This document shows, in pieces, positions 45,867 through 56,459 of a stretch of 64,000 nucleotides of DNA. The notes under the pieces were generated by a model that saw only the letters and a program-made list of their open reading frames with translations, did not search any database and had not been told where the DNA came from. The translations under genes were made by a program, and so were the position numbers. Position 1 is the first letter of the stretch. Each line of letters starts with the position of its first letter. This DNA comes from Darksidea phi (taxonomy: Eukaryota; Ascomycota; Dothideomycetes; Pleosporales; Lentitheciaceae). Location: NCBI GenBank assembly GCA_030770425.1, contig JASJFT010000153.1, forward strand, positions 45,458 to 109,457. The letters are read 5' to 3'.

Positions 45867-47876
45867 ATGACTGACACTCCGAGGTCTGATAAGTCCCAGA
45901 CGAGGTTCAGCACCCCGGTGTCGGACCTCGACGACCACCGTCACCAGCCCACCTCCTTGCCCCGAGCCGAAACCGGCTCTCCATCTCGCTCGCGCCGAGC
46001 AACCTTTGCAAGCACTCAACCTCTGCCCGAGCGCACCAATCCTCTGCTCCTCGTCAACGAGGCTCTTGAGGCCAACCAGGTTACTACCCGTGACTTCGAA
46101 ACTGCTATTGTCGACGACGACGGCTCGCATCTGTCTCCTGAGGATGTTTATGGTGGAAGGCGCGGTTCCCCTCCCCATAGCCCTAGCGGCCGCCGTGATA
46201 CTTTCAGGCGCCCGCGCGACCCAGCTATCGAACGTCTGGCTCGATCGCGCGCCTCGTCAACTTCTTCGCGCTCCGTGTCTCCTCCGAATTCTGTTGATGC
46301 TTTCGCCGATGCTCGTCCTCGTCGTCGTGACCGTGCCGGAACTGTGAACAGTCGAGCACCTTCAGAGCTCGAACTCGCCCTTCATAGGACCATTTCTGGA
46401 GGGACGCGCCGCCGTCCGACTATCAGTGATGAGCGTCCCCCGGAGCTGCACCGCGCTGAAACCGCTTCAACCCACAGCTCTGCTGAAGAAGACGTATGCT
46501 TTCCGGTGCAGGAAGATCCAGGCAAAACTACCAGGTTCGACTATGAGGAATTGGAAGAGTTTGTTGCCGAGGCCCAGACCAAGACCCCCATCGGCCAATC
46601 CTTGCGCCGCAAGGCAAGCGTCGAGTCACAGATCTCGAAGCACAAGGCCAAGGTCTTCAACGATCTTCGTCCCAAGTCGAGCCAGTCAACCACGCCAAAA
46701 GCCGATGCTGACGCAACCACGCTCAAGAATGATGTCGATGCTGCGCTTCAAGAAAAGCTCGCAGAGGAGGGTCTATCTCACATGTTCAGCGGCGACAAAC
46801 AGGCCAATTTGCCTGAGACATGTCTCAACCGATGGACCTTCTTCTCTTCCGAGCTAGACGACACCATTCATGCCGCTGAACTTGGCGGTCTTCTGATGCC
46901 TGGGGAGCGTTTTCGTGACCTGTTCGAGCTTCGATACGGCGAAGACAGCGGTGTATGGTGGCTCGACATGGTCAACCCTACCGAAGAGGAAGTGTTTGCC
47001 ATTTGCAAGGCATTTGGGGTCCATCCCCTCACTCGCGAGGATATCACGATCCAAGAACCTCGCGAGAAGGTGGAGCTGTTCCATCAGTACTACTTTGTCT
47101 GTTTCCGCTCGTTCTTCCAAGCGGACAAAGAGTCTGAGGACTATCTCGAGCCCGTCAACTTCTACGCCGTGGTCTTCAAGGAGGGGCTTTTGACGTTCAC
47201 ATTCACAGACAGCCCACACACGCTCAACGTTCGCAAGCGCATCGGTCGACTCCGGGACTATATCAACCTCAACAGCGACTGGATCTGCTACGCTTTGATC
47301 GATGATATCGTTGACAGCTTCGCTCCCGTGCTGCGCGGCATTGAGCAGGAAACCGATGCAATCGAAGACCAGGTGTTCACAGCACGGATTGAAGATTCCC
47401 GCGAAATCCTCCGTGCTATTGGCGAATGCCGCAAGAAAGTCATGCAGCTTATCCGTCTCCTAGGCGGCAAGGCCGACGTTATCAAAGGCTTCGCCAAGCG
47501 CTGTAACGAGAGCTACAGTGTTGCTCCCCGCGGAGATGTGGGTCTATACCTCAGCGACATCCAGGACCATGTCGTCACCATGATGTCCAATCTCGGTCAC
47601 TTTGAGAAGATGCTGTCGCGGTCACACTCCAACTATCTGGCTCAGATCTCGGTCGATCAGGTTATTCAGGGTAACCAGTCCAACATCACGCTGGGCAAAG
47701 TCACAGTCATCGCCACGATCTTGGTCCCGCTCAACTTGATTTGTGGTCTGTTTGGCATGAATGTCAGGGTTCCTGGGCAAGATGGGGGCTTGGGTTGGTT
47801 TTTCGGGATCTTGGGGACCATTTTTTTGTTTGTTGCTGTTTGCTTGAGTGTTGCGAAGAAGCTGAGATATATTTGA
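45867..47876 (+). CDS. CorA-family magnesium transporter (Alr/Mnr type)
   Basis: A single exon encodes 669 residues. The first 280 are Ser/Arg/Pro-rich and disordered, as in fungal Alr1/Mnr2 proteins. The folded cytoplasmic CorA domain follows (VWWLDMVNPTEEEVFAIC, HPLTREDI, FYAVVFKEGLLTFTF, then LIDDIVDSFAPVLRGIEQE). The long pore helix leads into TVIATILVPLNLICGLFGMN, with the signature GMN at about residue 630. A second C-terminal membrane helix (WFFGILGTIFLFVAVCLSVA) ends close to the C-terminus. The homopentameric family carries Mg2+ at the plasma membrane (Alr) or vacuole (Mnr2). The sequence does not decide which. The N-terminal tail offers many possible phosphorylation sites (RRAT, RRDT). 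Confidence 0.95.
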   Translation: MTDTPRSDKSQTRFSTPVSDLDDHRHQPTSLPRAETGSPSRSRRATFASTQPLPERTNPLLLVNEALEANQVTTRDFETAIVDDDGSHLSPEDVYGGRRGSPPHSPSGRRDTFRRPRDPAIERLARSRASSTSSRSVSPPNSVDAFADARPRRRDRAGTVNSRAPSELELALHRTISGGTRRRPTISDERPPELHRAETASTHSSAEEDVCFPVQEDPGKTTRFDYEELEEFVAEAQTKTPIGQSLRRKASVESQISKHKAKVFNDLRPKSSQSTTPKADADATTLKNDVDAALQEKLAEEGLSHMFSGDKQANLPETCLNRWTFFSSELDDTIHAAELGGLLMPGERFRDLFELRYGEDSGVWWLDMVNPTEEEVFAICKAFGVHPLTREDITIQEPREKVELFHQYYFVCFRSFFQADKESEDYLEPVNFYAVVFKEGLLTFTFTDSPHTLNVRKRIGRLRDYINLNSDWICYALIDDIVDSFAPVLRGIEQETDAIEDQVFTARIEDSREILRAIGECRKKVMQLIRLLGGKADVIKGFAKRCNESYSVAPRGDVGLYLSDIQDHVVTMMSNLGHFEKMLSRSHSNYLAQISVDQVIQGNQSNITLGKVTVIATILVPLNLICGLFGMNVRVPGQDGGLGWFFGILGTIFLFVAVCLSVAKKLRYI

Positions 47877-48899
47877 ATTATTAGAAAAAGAGAGATGGCG
47901 TTATATTGCGAATATTTAGTGTTGGGGGAAACCATGGTATATCTTTTCCAATTTCTGTTTCCATTACTTTGTCGCTTTGAAGAGCCTGTTCGAGCTAGCG
48001 TTCAGTCCAAGAGGTGTGAGCCAAGATGGTGGTTCTCGTCTAGCGATGGGATAGATACGGGTGGTTCTATGTATACACAAGGGCATAGGTTTCTTGCTTA
48101 GCGCCATAGAGCCTGATAGAGTTTAAATTCTTGTTGGATTTAGAAGTCGTGGCATTGTGACGGTTTTGGCTGGTGTTTCGATGTAGCGGTTGAGGGACTT
48201 GGTAGCTTCCGGCGATTAGCGTCACTATTGCTTGGGGCGGTTAACAAGGCTGGAAAGGAAGGAATGGCGAGACGACATGCTCGATGTGCGCGCTTTATTC
48301 ATATAGTTCAAACGCACATGGATTTGGTCAAGTTATCGGGTTGTCGCAAGAGGATGGCTGGTCAGGCATGTGGCGCGAGAGTGTCATCGAGGGTTTCGTG
48401 TTCCGAAATCGGAAGCATGGGCGAGCCGTGGTACGAAGTGCGTGTACGAGCAGGCACATGAGAAGCTCACCAACCATGGATCGAAGGCACTTTCGCCGCG
48501 ACGTCGATAGAGAAGTCAGTCGAGGTCACCTCTGCTTGTGCAAGGAAGACGCATGTGGGCGAATCAGCCGCCTTCCCAAGGAGGAACAGCGGATCCGAGG
48601 CCTATCACCAGGGTCCAAGGTCGGGTTGGGCCTGGCTGCGCCTTTGGTCATCACGCTTCACCTTGGCTTAACGCCTTTTAAGCTGCCGCCCTCACTCTCG
48701 CCGTCACCTTTGCCCCCACTCGGCTTCCTAAACGTACACTCTTCTCGCACAGTTGTCTACGACCGTCGGCCTCCACCGTTACCATCCGCCTCCGCCTTCT
48801 ACCGGCTGTGACCCGCCCAACCGCTTCCGCCACCACTCCTCTTGAACCGCCAAGAGAGCGGTCTTTCTTTACACGTCCTCGCTGCGAAGGCTAGAAGAC
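47877..48899. other. Intergenic, CDC34 promoter
   Basis: This stretch holds the 3' flank of the CorA gene and the promoter of CDC34. A 175-codon plus-strand frame (48284-48811) ends in leader-like, Pro/Ser-coding pyrimidine-rich sequence and is not supported. Confidence 0.45.
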
Positions 48900-49679
48900 A
48901 TGGCGCAATCGGCGGAGCGGCTGCTTATGAACGAGTTCAAGGCGCTGAGCAAGGAGACATGGACCAACATCGAGGTGAGGCGAACTCACCTGTCTGAGAC
49001 GGCAGGGTCGAAGCGAGCACCTGACTGACCTCTGCAGCTCATCAACGATAATGTCCTCGAGTGGAGCGTCGCCCTTATCGTGCTGAACCCGGACTCGCTC
49101 TACTACGGCGGCTACTTCAAGGCTAAGCTCTCGTTCCCCAAGAACTACCCCTACAGCCCGCCCGGTACGTACCCCACAGATAGCGATAACGCTAGACTAA
49201 CCATGTATATAGACTTCAGGTTCGTCCGGCCCCTCTACCACCCCAACATCTATCCCGACGGCCGCCTCTGCATATCCATCCTGCACCCACCCGGCGATGA
49301 CGAGATGTCTGGCGAGCTGGCCCAAGAACGCTGGACACCTGTGCAGCGTGTAGAATCCGTCTTGATCTCCATCCTCTCGCTTCTCGACGACCCAGAGGTC
49401 TCGTCACCCGCAAACGTCGATGCGGGCGTCATGCTAAGGAACAACCCGACGCAGTATAAAGACATGGTGACCAAGGACCTGGATCTGAGCAAGCAGGATA
49501 TCCCGGCTGGATACGTTATGCCTACTCACGAGAGCGCGTTCCAGACGAAGAAGGATGACGGTGACTTTGATATGAGCTGGGAAGACAGCGATGTTGAGAG
49601 CTTTGGCGGGAGCGAGTCGGATGTGGATGAAGAGATGGACTCGGATTTCGAAGGGTACGACGATGATGACGAGGAATGA
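48900..49679 (+). CDS. CDC34: Ubiquitin-conjugating enzyme E2 Cdc34/Ubc3
   Basis: Three exons (48900-48974, 49038-49164, 49213-49679) give 222 residues. It is the E2 that builds Lys48 chains with SCF ligases. The UBC fold shows LLMNEFKALSKETW, YYGGYFKAKLSFPKNYPYSPP (split by the second intron), HPNIYPDGRLCISIL with catalytic Cys87, and WTPVQRVESVLISILSLLDDP. The acidic-loop insertion GDDEMSGELAQERW after the active site is diagnostic of the Cdc34/Ube2R class. So is the very acidic C-terminal tail (DFDMSWEDSDVESFGG, then DEEMDSDFEGYDDDDEE), which binds the basic canyon of the cullin. SKP1 and RBX1 in the same window are its direct partners. Confidence 0.97.
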
Positions 49680-50631
49680 CCGGTCGGCACGCTTCAAACC
49701 CGCATCGACTCAGGGTATTGAAATCGACCCCACAGCAGACCCCCTCCTCTTACCTACTTCAACACGCCACGAATATATCACGGAAACACGAGAACGACAT
49801 GAAGATATCCTCCGCCCCCTTTTCCCCTTATCTCCTTGTTTCCTTCCCTTCTCCATTACAGCGCGGCGTCTGGTTCGGTCGATCGGAGCAAGGATCGGAT
49901 GTGGCATTCTAGATCACGGATCGCATCTTGCATGGGTTGGCGTTTGGGTAGCATGCGGCTTTTCTCCCTCTTCCTTTTCACCTATGTTCCTGATCTCTCC
50001 TATAAGAGCATATTTTCCAGTTACTCGGCCTCACACATATTGGGAACGTAATTTCGTAGATGCATACATTGGAATGCTATGTGTATACTTGCACTGATTC
50101 GTTGGGCTCCAATGGAGTAGCCGCTGAATTGCTTTTCACACAATATGTAGGTCGGTTTGCGAGGTAGGGAATTGCTGAGCCGGTGACCTCACGGGTAGCA
50201 AACACGGGTTCATCCTTGGAAACGATTCAACAAGAGGTGAATGGAATGTAGTGATGGGAGCTCTACTTAGAGGATGCATGATCTACAGAGCACCATTTTC
50301 TTCATTACTGACGGCTTGGGGGTGAATGTAAAATCATATATCTTAACAAGTGGTTTTGTGAACGCAAGACGTGCTATCTAGCAATGATATCTACCCCGTA
50401 CGCCCCGCCCAGCCCACGCGGATCCAAGAAAATACCAATGCTTTAGATCATCCAGAATGCTTGACCACCCTATCCCCTCCATCAATTCGTGTTCCCAACG
50501 CAAAGGTACCGCGACTGCGTCCGCTTGTAAACGGGAAGTAATCGTTATGATGATCAGGAGTAGCCCACACTCAGCTAAATTGTGCCTAATATGAGATTCG
50601 CAAAGTCGAATATCACATCACCGAGTAGGCT
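49680..50631. other. Convergent 3' flanks of CDC34 and RVS161
   Basis: In 950 bases no gene is supported. A 168-codon plus frame starts inside the CDC34 tail in another frame and is a shadow that runs on by chance. Confidence 0.5.
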
Positions 50632-51525
50632 TTAGACGGTACCTGCAATGCTCAAATCTCGGATTTCCTGCAGCACCTCTTCCACCCTAGCGTCTAGCTC
50701 ACCCTGTGCATACTGGTCTCTTGTGTTGGCGTCGAGATATTGCTGGACTTGGGCCATTCTCGAGTACGCTTCCGCACAGAATCGCAGCTGGATCTTCACC
50801 AGCGCTTCGAAACTTGGATCTAGGTACGGGACTCTGAGATCAATGAGCTGTGGCAGTTCGGTTGTGAGCGTCTCGTTAAGCTGGTCGTACGCCGCCTTCG
50901 CTAACTGTTCGTCCTTCTCCGCCCGTGGCAGCTTCGTCACGTCCTTATCTGGCCTATCCGTCAACTTTTTTACTTGGGCTCGCATCCGGTCATAGTCCAT
51001 CTGCTTATGCTCGCGCTTTATGATGCACGCATTGATATCCGGGAAGTAGGAGCAGAAGCGCTGGATAGGGTCGAGCACTGTCGTACGATAGGGTCCGTCG
51101 AGTGCTTTTATGGTTTCCGCATCGAGGTCGGTAACGGCTTGTTTGTAGGACCGAGATACGCCGTCTTTTGCGCCGGCATCACCGTAAAAGGCATCGATTG
51201 TTTCGGCGATGCGCATTTGCGAAGCCGTCATGGCGCGGAGGGAGTCGAGATAGCCTTTAGCTTCTTTCTGGAGCTTGTTGGCGGCCGTTTCCATGGTGCG
51301 GTAGCGTCTATGATAGTGCGTGAGTGATACTGCAGAAGGCGGGGCTGTTGGGGAAGGCATACCGCTGTTCTGTCTCGAAGTCGCGGTCATTAGTGCGCTC
51401 GACGGAGCCCGTCTTCATAAGCACCTGCGTCGTCGCGCGGTTGACGCCTTTCTTGAAGCCTGCATTGCCGTGAGTCTGCGGTTCGGAAGCGGAGGAGGAG
51501 CGCGAGTGGTACCGGTCCAAGACAT
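50632..51525 (-). CDS. RVS161: BAR-domain protein Rvs161/Hob3
   Basis: Three exons (51525-51513, 51459-51363, 51307-50632) give 261 residues. The first exon codes only MSWT plus one base. Joined, the start reads MSWTGFKKGVNRATTQVLMK, matching the Hob3/Rvs161 amphipathic N-terminus. The second junction restores RDFETEQRRYRTMETAANKL. The whole protein is one BAR domain without an SH3 domain: KEAKGYLDSLRAMTASQMRIAET, then DPIQRFCSYFPDINACIIKRE and RFCAEAYSRMAQVQQYL. These proteins dimerise (Rvs161 with Rvs167), bend membranes at endocytic sites and influence actin and cell fusion. The 258-base gap to divergent MSW1 forms a compact shared promoter. Confidence 0.95.
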
Positions 51526-51783
51526 GGCTGTGGCGGTGGTGGTGGTGGTACTCGACACTGAGCAAAAGGATTGAGATATTGGGGCGTCTCGCTATGGGAT
51601 CAGCAGAACCCACGGTTGTGGAGAGTCGAGGGGGGTTGGGAGGTGGATGCGAAGAAGTAGTGGTTCCTAGACGCGGACGGGCTCGAGGTGGGCTGCACCT
51701 GGCCTGCGCCACAATGACGAAGCAACACCCCGGCCACGCCGCCCCCATAGTGGCTGCTCAGCGCGCGTCCTCGGCAGACTGTA

Positions 51784-52995
51784 ATGCTTTCCTTCTGCAC
51801 GCAGCGCACGCTGCGAAGAGTCGTGTCGTCGCGAACCCACGTCTGTCCATCATGCGTGCGTTACAATTCGACGGCCTCCAAACCGTCACGCACAATCTTT
51901 TCTGGCATCCAACCCACAGGCGTCCCGCATCTAGGGAATTATCTCGGCGCCCTCCGAGAGTGGGTGAAGCTGCAGAATGAAGCTCGGGGCGACGACGTGC
52001 TCCTTTTCTCCATCGTCGACCTCCATGCGATCACGGTGAAGCAGGACCCGGTGCAATTGATGCGGAGCAAGAGCGAGATGTTTGTGAGCTTACTTGCCAT
52101 TGGACTGGACCTAAAGAAGAGCATCATCTTCGAGCAGAGTAGAGTCCCTGCACATGCCGAGCTCATGTGGATATTGAGCTGCAATGCGAGTATGGGGTAT
52201 TTGGGCAGGATGACCCAGTGGAAGGTATGGCCGTATAAAGCACTGTGCAAGAACGGGGTTGCTGATAGCATCCAGAGTAAACTCGTTCTACCCGAAAACG
52301 CATCGCCACTAGACCCGTCACCATCGAACAAAGCTGCTCTGAAGCTTGGCTTGTTCTCCTACCCCGTCCTCCAAGCCGCCGATATTCTCCTCTACGGCAC
52401 CACCCACGTCCCCGTCGGCGAAGACCAAGCCCAGCACCTCGAATTTGCCCGCGACGTGGCAGTAGGCTTCAACCATGCCTTCGCTCCGGCCCCCAAGAAC
52501 CCGGTACTTACGCCCCCGCAGACCATCCTCTCCCCGGCCAAGCGCATAATGTCCCTCACGGACCCCACAAAGAAAATGTCAAAGTCGGATCCAGACCCAC
52601 GATCTAGGATTCTCATCACGGACTCAAGGGAGGAGATTAAAAAGAAGATCAACGGCGCCAAAACAGACTCCCTCCCAGGAATATCATACGACCGCGAAAT
52701 CCGCCCCGGCGTCTCCAATCTCATTGATATCCTATACTACATGAGTAACGACACCGCCATCTCGCCAGAATATATCGCGAGCGAGATGTCAGGCGCAGAT
52801 ATGTCTATGAAGGCGCTAAAAGAGAAGGTCGCTGATGCGATCGACGAAAGCTTACGGGACGTGAGAGACAAGTACGAGGATATTATGAGAATGCCAATTA
52901 GAGAAGTGAATGACATGCGCGACACCGGGAAAACAAGGGCGACAATCCAGGCGGCGCCTATAATGAATAGGATCCGTTTGGCGATGGGTTTGTAA
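51784..52995 (+). CDS. MSW1: Mitochondrial tryptophanyl-tRNA synthetase
   Basis: Two exons (51784-52224 and 52276-52995) give 386 residues. The enzyme charges mitochondrial tRNA-Trp. A Cys/Arg-rich presequence (LSFCTQRTLRRVVSSRTHVC) precedes the class I catalytic core: IFSGIQPTGVPHLGNYLGA with the HLGN form of the HIGH motif, LFSIVDLHAITV, GLFSYPVLQAADILLY, PVGEDQAQHLEFARDVA and the KMSKSD loop (about residue 246). The 51-base intron 52225-52275 (GTATGG to CCAG) is a multiple of three and has no stop codon, so the frame stays open through it. Family comparison says it is removed: TQWKSKLVLPENA is the usual join. Retention would insert 17 residues in the catalytic core. Confidence 0.93.
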   Translation: MLSFCTQRTLRRVVSSRTHVCPSCVRYNSTASKPSRTIFSGIQPTGVPHLGNYLGALREWVKLQNEARGDDVLLFSIVDLHAITVKQDPVQLMRSKSEMFVSLLAIGLDLKKSIIFEQSRVPAHAELMWILSCNASMGYLGRMTQWKVWPYKALCKNGVADSIQSKLVLPENASPLDPSPSNKAALKLGLFSYPVLQAADILLYGTTHVPVGEDQAQHLEFARDVAVGFNHAFAPAPKNPVLTPPQTILSPAKRIMSLTDPTKKMSKSDPDPRSRILITDSREEIKKKINGAKTDSLPGISYDREIRPGVSNLIDILYYMSNDTAISPEYIASEMSGADMSMKALKEKVADAIDESLRDVRDKYEDIMRMPIREVNDMRDTGKTRATIQAAPIMNRIRLAMGL

Positions 52996-53961
52996 GGTGG
53001 CTTCCATTAAGGTAGACGCTAGGCCCTAGATTTTTGACGAGACTTCTGCGAGTGTTGTGCTGTATTATATTTAGACTTGTATAAACGTATAAACGTATCG
53101 TAACACGGCATAACATGACCCAACCCTACGTCAGGGCCAAGAAATCGAGTCTTCCGCGGAGAAGTCTCACCCTTCGTGCTTCGTGGGTATCCCTATTCCT
53201 TCGCTATCCGTTCAGAGGTACTCTAGACCATTTGAATTCCGCTATTTTTTAGCGTCATTATCACTGGTAGCATAACCAGTGATGCTATACCATCTTAGTG
53301 GTACATTAGAGATGACTTCAGATAAGTTCTATAATTCAGACTTACTAGTCGCATCTCACATGCCCCAAGGTCCATCCTATATGTAAAGCCTTTGCTGAGT
53401 TCGTTATGATGGAACATTTACAGGAACATTTGCAGAGCAAAAGACCCTAGGCATATAGCCTACCACAACGGAGGATAAACTTGTCGCTTCGCCAAAACCA
53501 AGTACCAATTGGTTCGCTGCCTTGGAAGACCATCGGAATTCTCCTTCGTGTCGGAGATAAGACCAGTTAGCTTAGGTATTGGAGCCAATCTAGGCTCAAG
53601 GCCAGCCAGGTTATACTCGGCAGCATCTTGCGCGTTGGCTAGAGAGTGTCGACTAATCAATTCCTCATCTATCCATGTACAGATATTCGGACCGAAGTCG
53701 ATTGGTCGACGTGGTTTACTAGCGAGGCGCCCACTTTGAACCACACCCTTCCCCCTTTTGAGCCTAAGACTGTACAGGTGCATGTGATCTCTTCTAGCCC
53801 CCAACTTGGCTATCACCAGCCCACAACTTCGGATAATCCTGTAGGAATAAATCTGAGCTCATATTACGCCTTATGAAGTGGGTTTTTCGTTATAATTGCT
53901 TTGTGTGACCGCTCTGCAGCTCCCTCGAGGCAAGCTCAATCTGCCCAATTACAGAGTTCTA
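52996..53961. other. Intergenic
   Basis: This stretch holds the 3' flank of MSW1 and the promoter of the broken oxidase gene. A 118-codon minus frame (53460-53816) containing DFGPNICTWIDEELISRHS and an opposing plus frame overlap. One of them might be a gene remnant, but I cannot support either. Confidence 0.4.
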
Positions 53962-54811
53962 ATGGATCTCCCAAGCTCTTCCACAGCACTGCTCGTGGCA
54001 ATCGGAGTTATTTTTCTCTCCATATATTTCGCCAGATTTGGAAACAAGGTTCCATCCACGAGACACGCGCAATCAGAAAACGATTTCGACTTGGCCAAGC
54101 TCGAAAGCTCCCTAAAAGAACCCGCAATACGACTCCGGCAAGAACTCGCCTCAGCATTACCCAACAGTGTCATTTTGCCTCAGGATACTACGGCGTTTAC
54201 TCAATTAGTCGGCGCGTATTGGGCACAGCAAGAATGTGAGGTTCTGCCGGCGTGCGTCTTTCAACCACCCAACGCCCAGGATCTTTCTACGGGGATTGGG
54301 ATCCTCAAACGCCATTTCGACGAGCAAAGAAAAAAGAGCGTCGAAGGAGATGAGGGGTTAGATGGGGAGGGGCTATTTGCCGTTCGATGCGGTGGTCATC
54401 ATCACGTCGCCGGTGCAGCGAGTATCAGAGGCGGGGTGCTGGTCGATCTTAGCCGTTTGAACAAGGTCAAGATTGCTGAAGATGGAAAAACAGTGACCTT
54501 CGGAGCCAGATTGAGATGGAAACAGGTGTTCAAAGAGTTGGACAAGAGAGGACTTGCTGCTGTTGGGGCTAGGAACTCAGATGTTGGAGTAGGCGGTTTC
54601 GTTACAGGTGGTAGGCGCGCCGTTTGTCTCTATGCGTGAGAGTAATTACTGATCACTCTTGCCAGCTGGTTACTCCTTCTACTCCCCTCGATATGGCTTC
54701 GCTTGCTCGAACATTTCCAATTACGAGGTCGTGCTTGCGTCTGGAGATATAGTGACGGCATCTGCGTCTGTTAATCCGGATCTATGGTTGTTGTTGTTGT
54801 TGTTGTATTGA
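53962..54811 (+). pseudogene. FAD-linked oxidase gene truncated at a transposon block
   Basis: Two exons can be read (53962-54610 and from 54666). They encode an N-terminal membrane or signal segment (TALLVAIGVIFLSIYFARFG) and the first half of a PCMH-type FAD-binding domain: ACVFQPPNAQDLSTGIGILK, then FAVRCGGHHHVAGAASIRGG with the GG-H FAD-attachment region, VLVDLSRLNKVKI, and after splicing FVTGAGYSFYSPRYGFACSN. After ASVNPDLW the frame runs into a TTG repeat and stops at 54811. Intact relatives continue with a WALKGGG-type motif, the substrate domain and a berberine-bridge C-terminus. The rest is missing from this window, so the gene is a 5' fragment of roughly half length. Related enzymes oxidise alcohols or sugars, often in secondary metabolism. 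Confidence 0.8.
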
Positions 54812-55118
54812 TTTACGTCCTATAGAATTGGCCGGTGCCTTTATTTACAAAAACCTCCCATGGGGTATAAGGGACGCGCCCTACCCCGTGAGGGGGGGCG
54901 TTTCATGCGTACGCTACTCTAAATTGAGCTTTTCAACTCTCCTAGACTCCTCCATGCGAGTAAAGTAAGAAATTCCTTACTGTCTAGCGCTAGTAGGCGC
55001 CGGATCCATGCCCAGTAGTAGGTATAGTATTAGGTACTGACCCTATCAGCTTTTTATAGTTTTCTATTCAGCCTTAGGGGGGGGTTGTAGTTTCTCGTAG
55101 GTAAAGTTCCTCTCGTTC

Positions 55119-55150
<32 letters not shown>

Positions 55151-56459
55151 TATTTCTTTTATTTTAATTCGATAGGTAGTAAGTAAGCGTTTATAGGAGG
55201 GGGGAGGGGGTAAGGATAGTTATAGTAAAGAAGGGGGGGATATATATAGTAGTATAATTAGATACTATCGCCCTATAATCTTATACTAGATAGGCGCTAT
55301 ATAATATAACGTATAATATATTATATAATATATCGTATAATATAACGTATACTATAGTATATAATATAATATAGTATCTATCCTATATATTTATATTATA
55401 TAATCGTAATAGGCGAGTAATATATAGCGGAGGTATCGATATATAGCCGTAAAGTAATAGCTAAATAATCTTCCTACTATAAAGCGACCCCTATAGGGAC
55501 GGGTCGAGGAGTCTATAGTTTAGGCCGGTTAAACGCGACGATTCTTCTTATTACCCTATAGGACTACCCCCTTAGGGCCTATTAGTCCTATAAAGGTAAT
55601 AAAGTCCTCTAGACTATTAAGAAGCTTCTTAAGATATTAAAGTCCCTCGCGGGTATTAGTTAGAGGCTAGCCTAGTTTATAGGACTAGCTAGCGAAGCGT
55701 CTACGTACCCTTAGGTAGTAGATTATATATTTAGATACTTTCTCTTTTCTATATATATAGTTAAGAACTACGTCCTCGTATTTAAATTTCTTATAATACT
55801 AGACGTAGTTACCGTATATAGTCCTAGTTAATAGTAGCTTAACTAGGTTTCGTCGGCTAAGACTAAGCTCTACTAATATAGTAGTACTTATATATAGTAG
55901 GTCCTATTAATTATACTATATAGAGAGCCGAGTCTTATTTTATTTCTACTATTTTATCTTTATAAAGCGGAGTTTAGTTCGCGTATTAGACCTTAGTCTA
56001 GTAATTATTAGTTTAGCTACGAGCTATATTAGTAGATAAGAATTATATACCTCTAGGTCTACTAGTTAATCTACTCTCTCGTTCCCCTATATATTTATAT
56101 ATTCTAGAGTCTAGTATACCCGAACGTCTACCATCTCTATAATCTACTAATAATAGAGGAAGATCTATTATAAGAAGGATAATATATTCTCTTATAGATA
56201 CTATATAACTAATATACTATCTATATATATCTATATATACTTTATTATTATAACCCTAGAATTAGAGGAGTATAGGGTAAGCTCTAATATAGCTATAATA
56301 GCTAAGCTATACTTAATTAGTAATCTAATATTATATAACTTAGAAGTTATAGAAGTTACTAAGATAACTACTTTTATAATTACTATAAAAGTTATAGAAG
56401 TTATAGAAGTTACTACTACTACTACTACTACTATTACCTTAAGAAATAAGGACGGGTAT
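54812..56459. repeat. AT-rich RIP-mutated repeat block, identity unresolved
   Basis: The first 250 bases keep mixed composition (G-runs near 54890 and 55078). From about 55210 on, the sequence is almost entirely TA-dinucleotide-rich, with CA and TG nearly absent on both strands. That is what saturating RIP produces. I cannot read a protein in either direction. A run of ACT units lies at about 56412-56442. The left part of the older gypsy copy must be in here. Confidence 0.6.
55120..55176. repeat. TTTCTTTTA short tandem repeat
   Basis: About five imperfect units of ATTTCTTTT follow one another in a pyrimidine tract. It lies at the left edge of the RIP-saturated block. Confidence 0.7.

Noticed and set aside
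55210..56459. A DNA transposon read on the minus strand in the AT-rich block
   Set aside because: Short protein-like stretches appear on the reverse strand, but RIP has removed too much to recognise a transposase, so no call is made.
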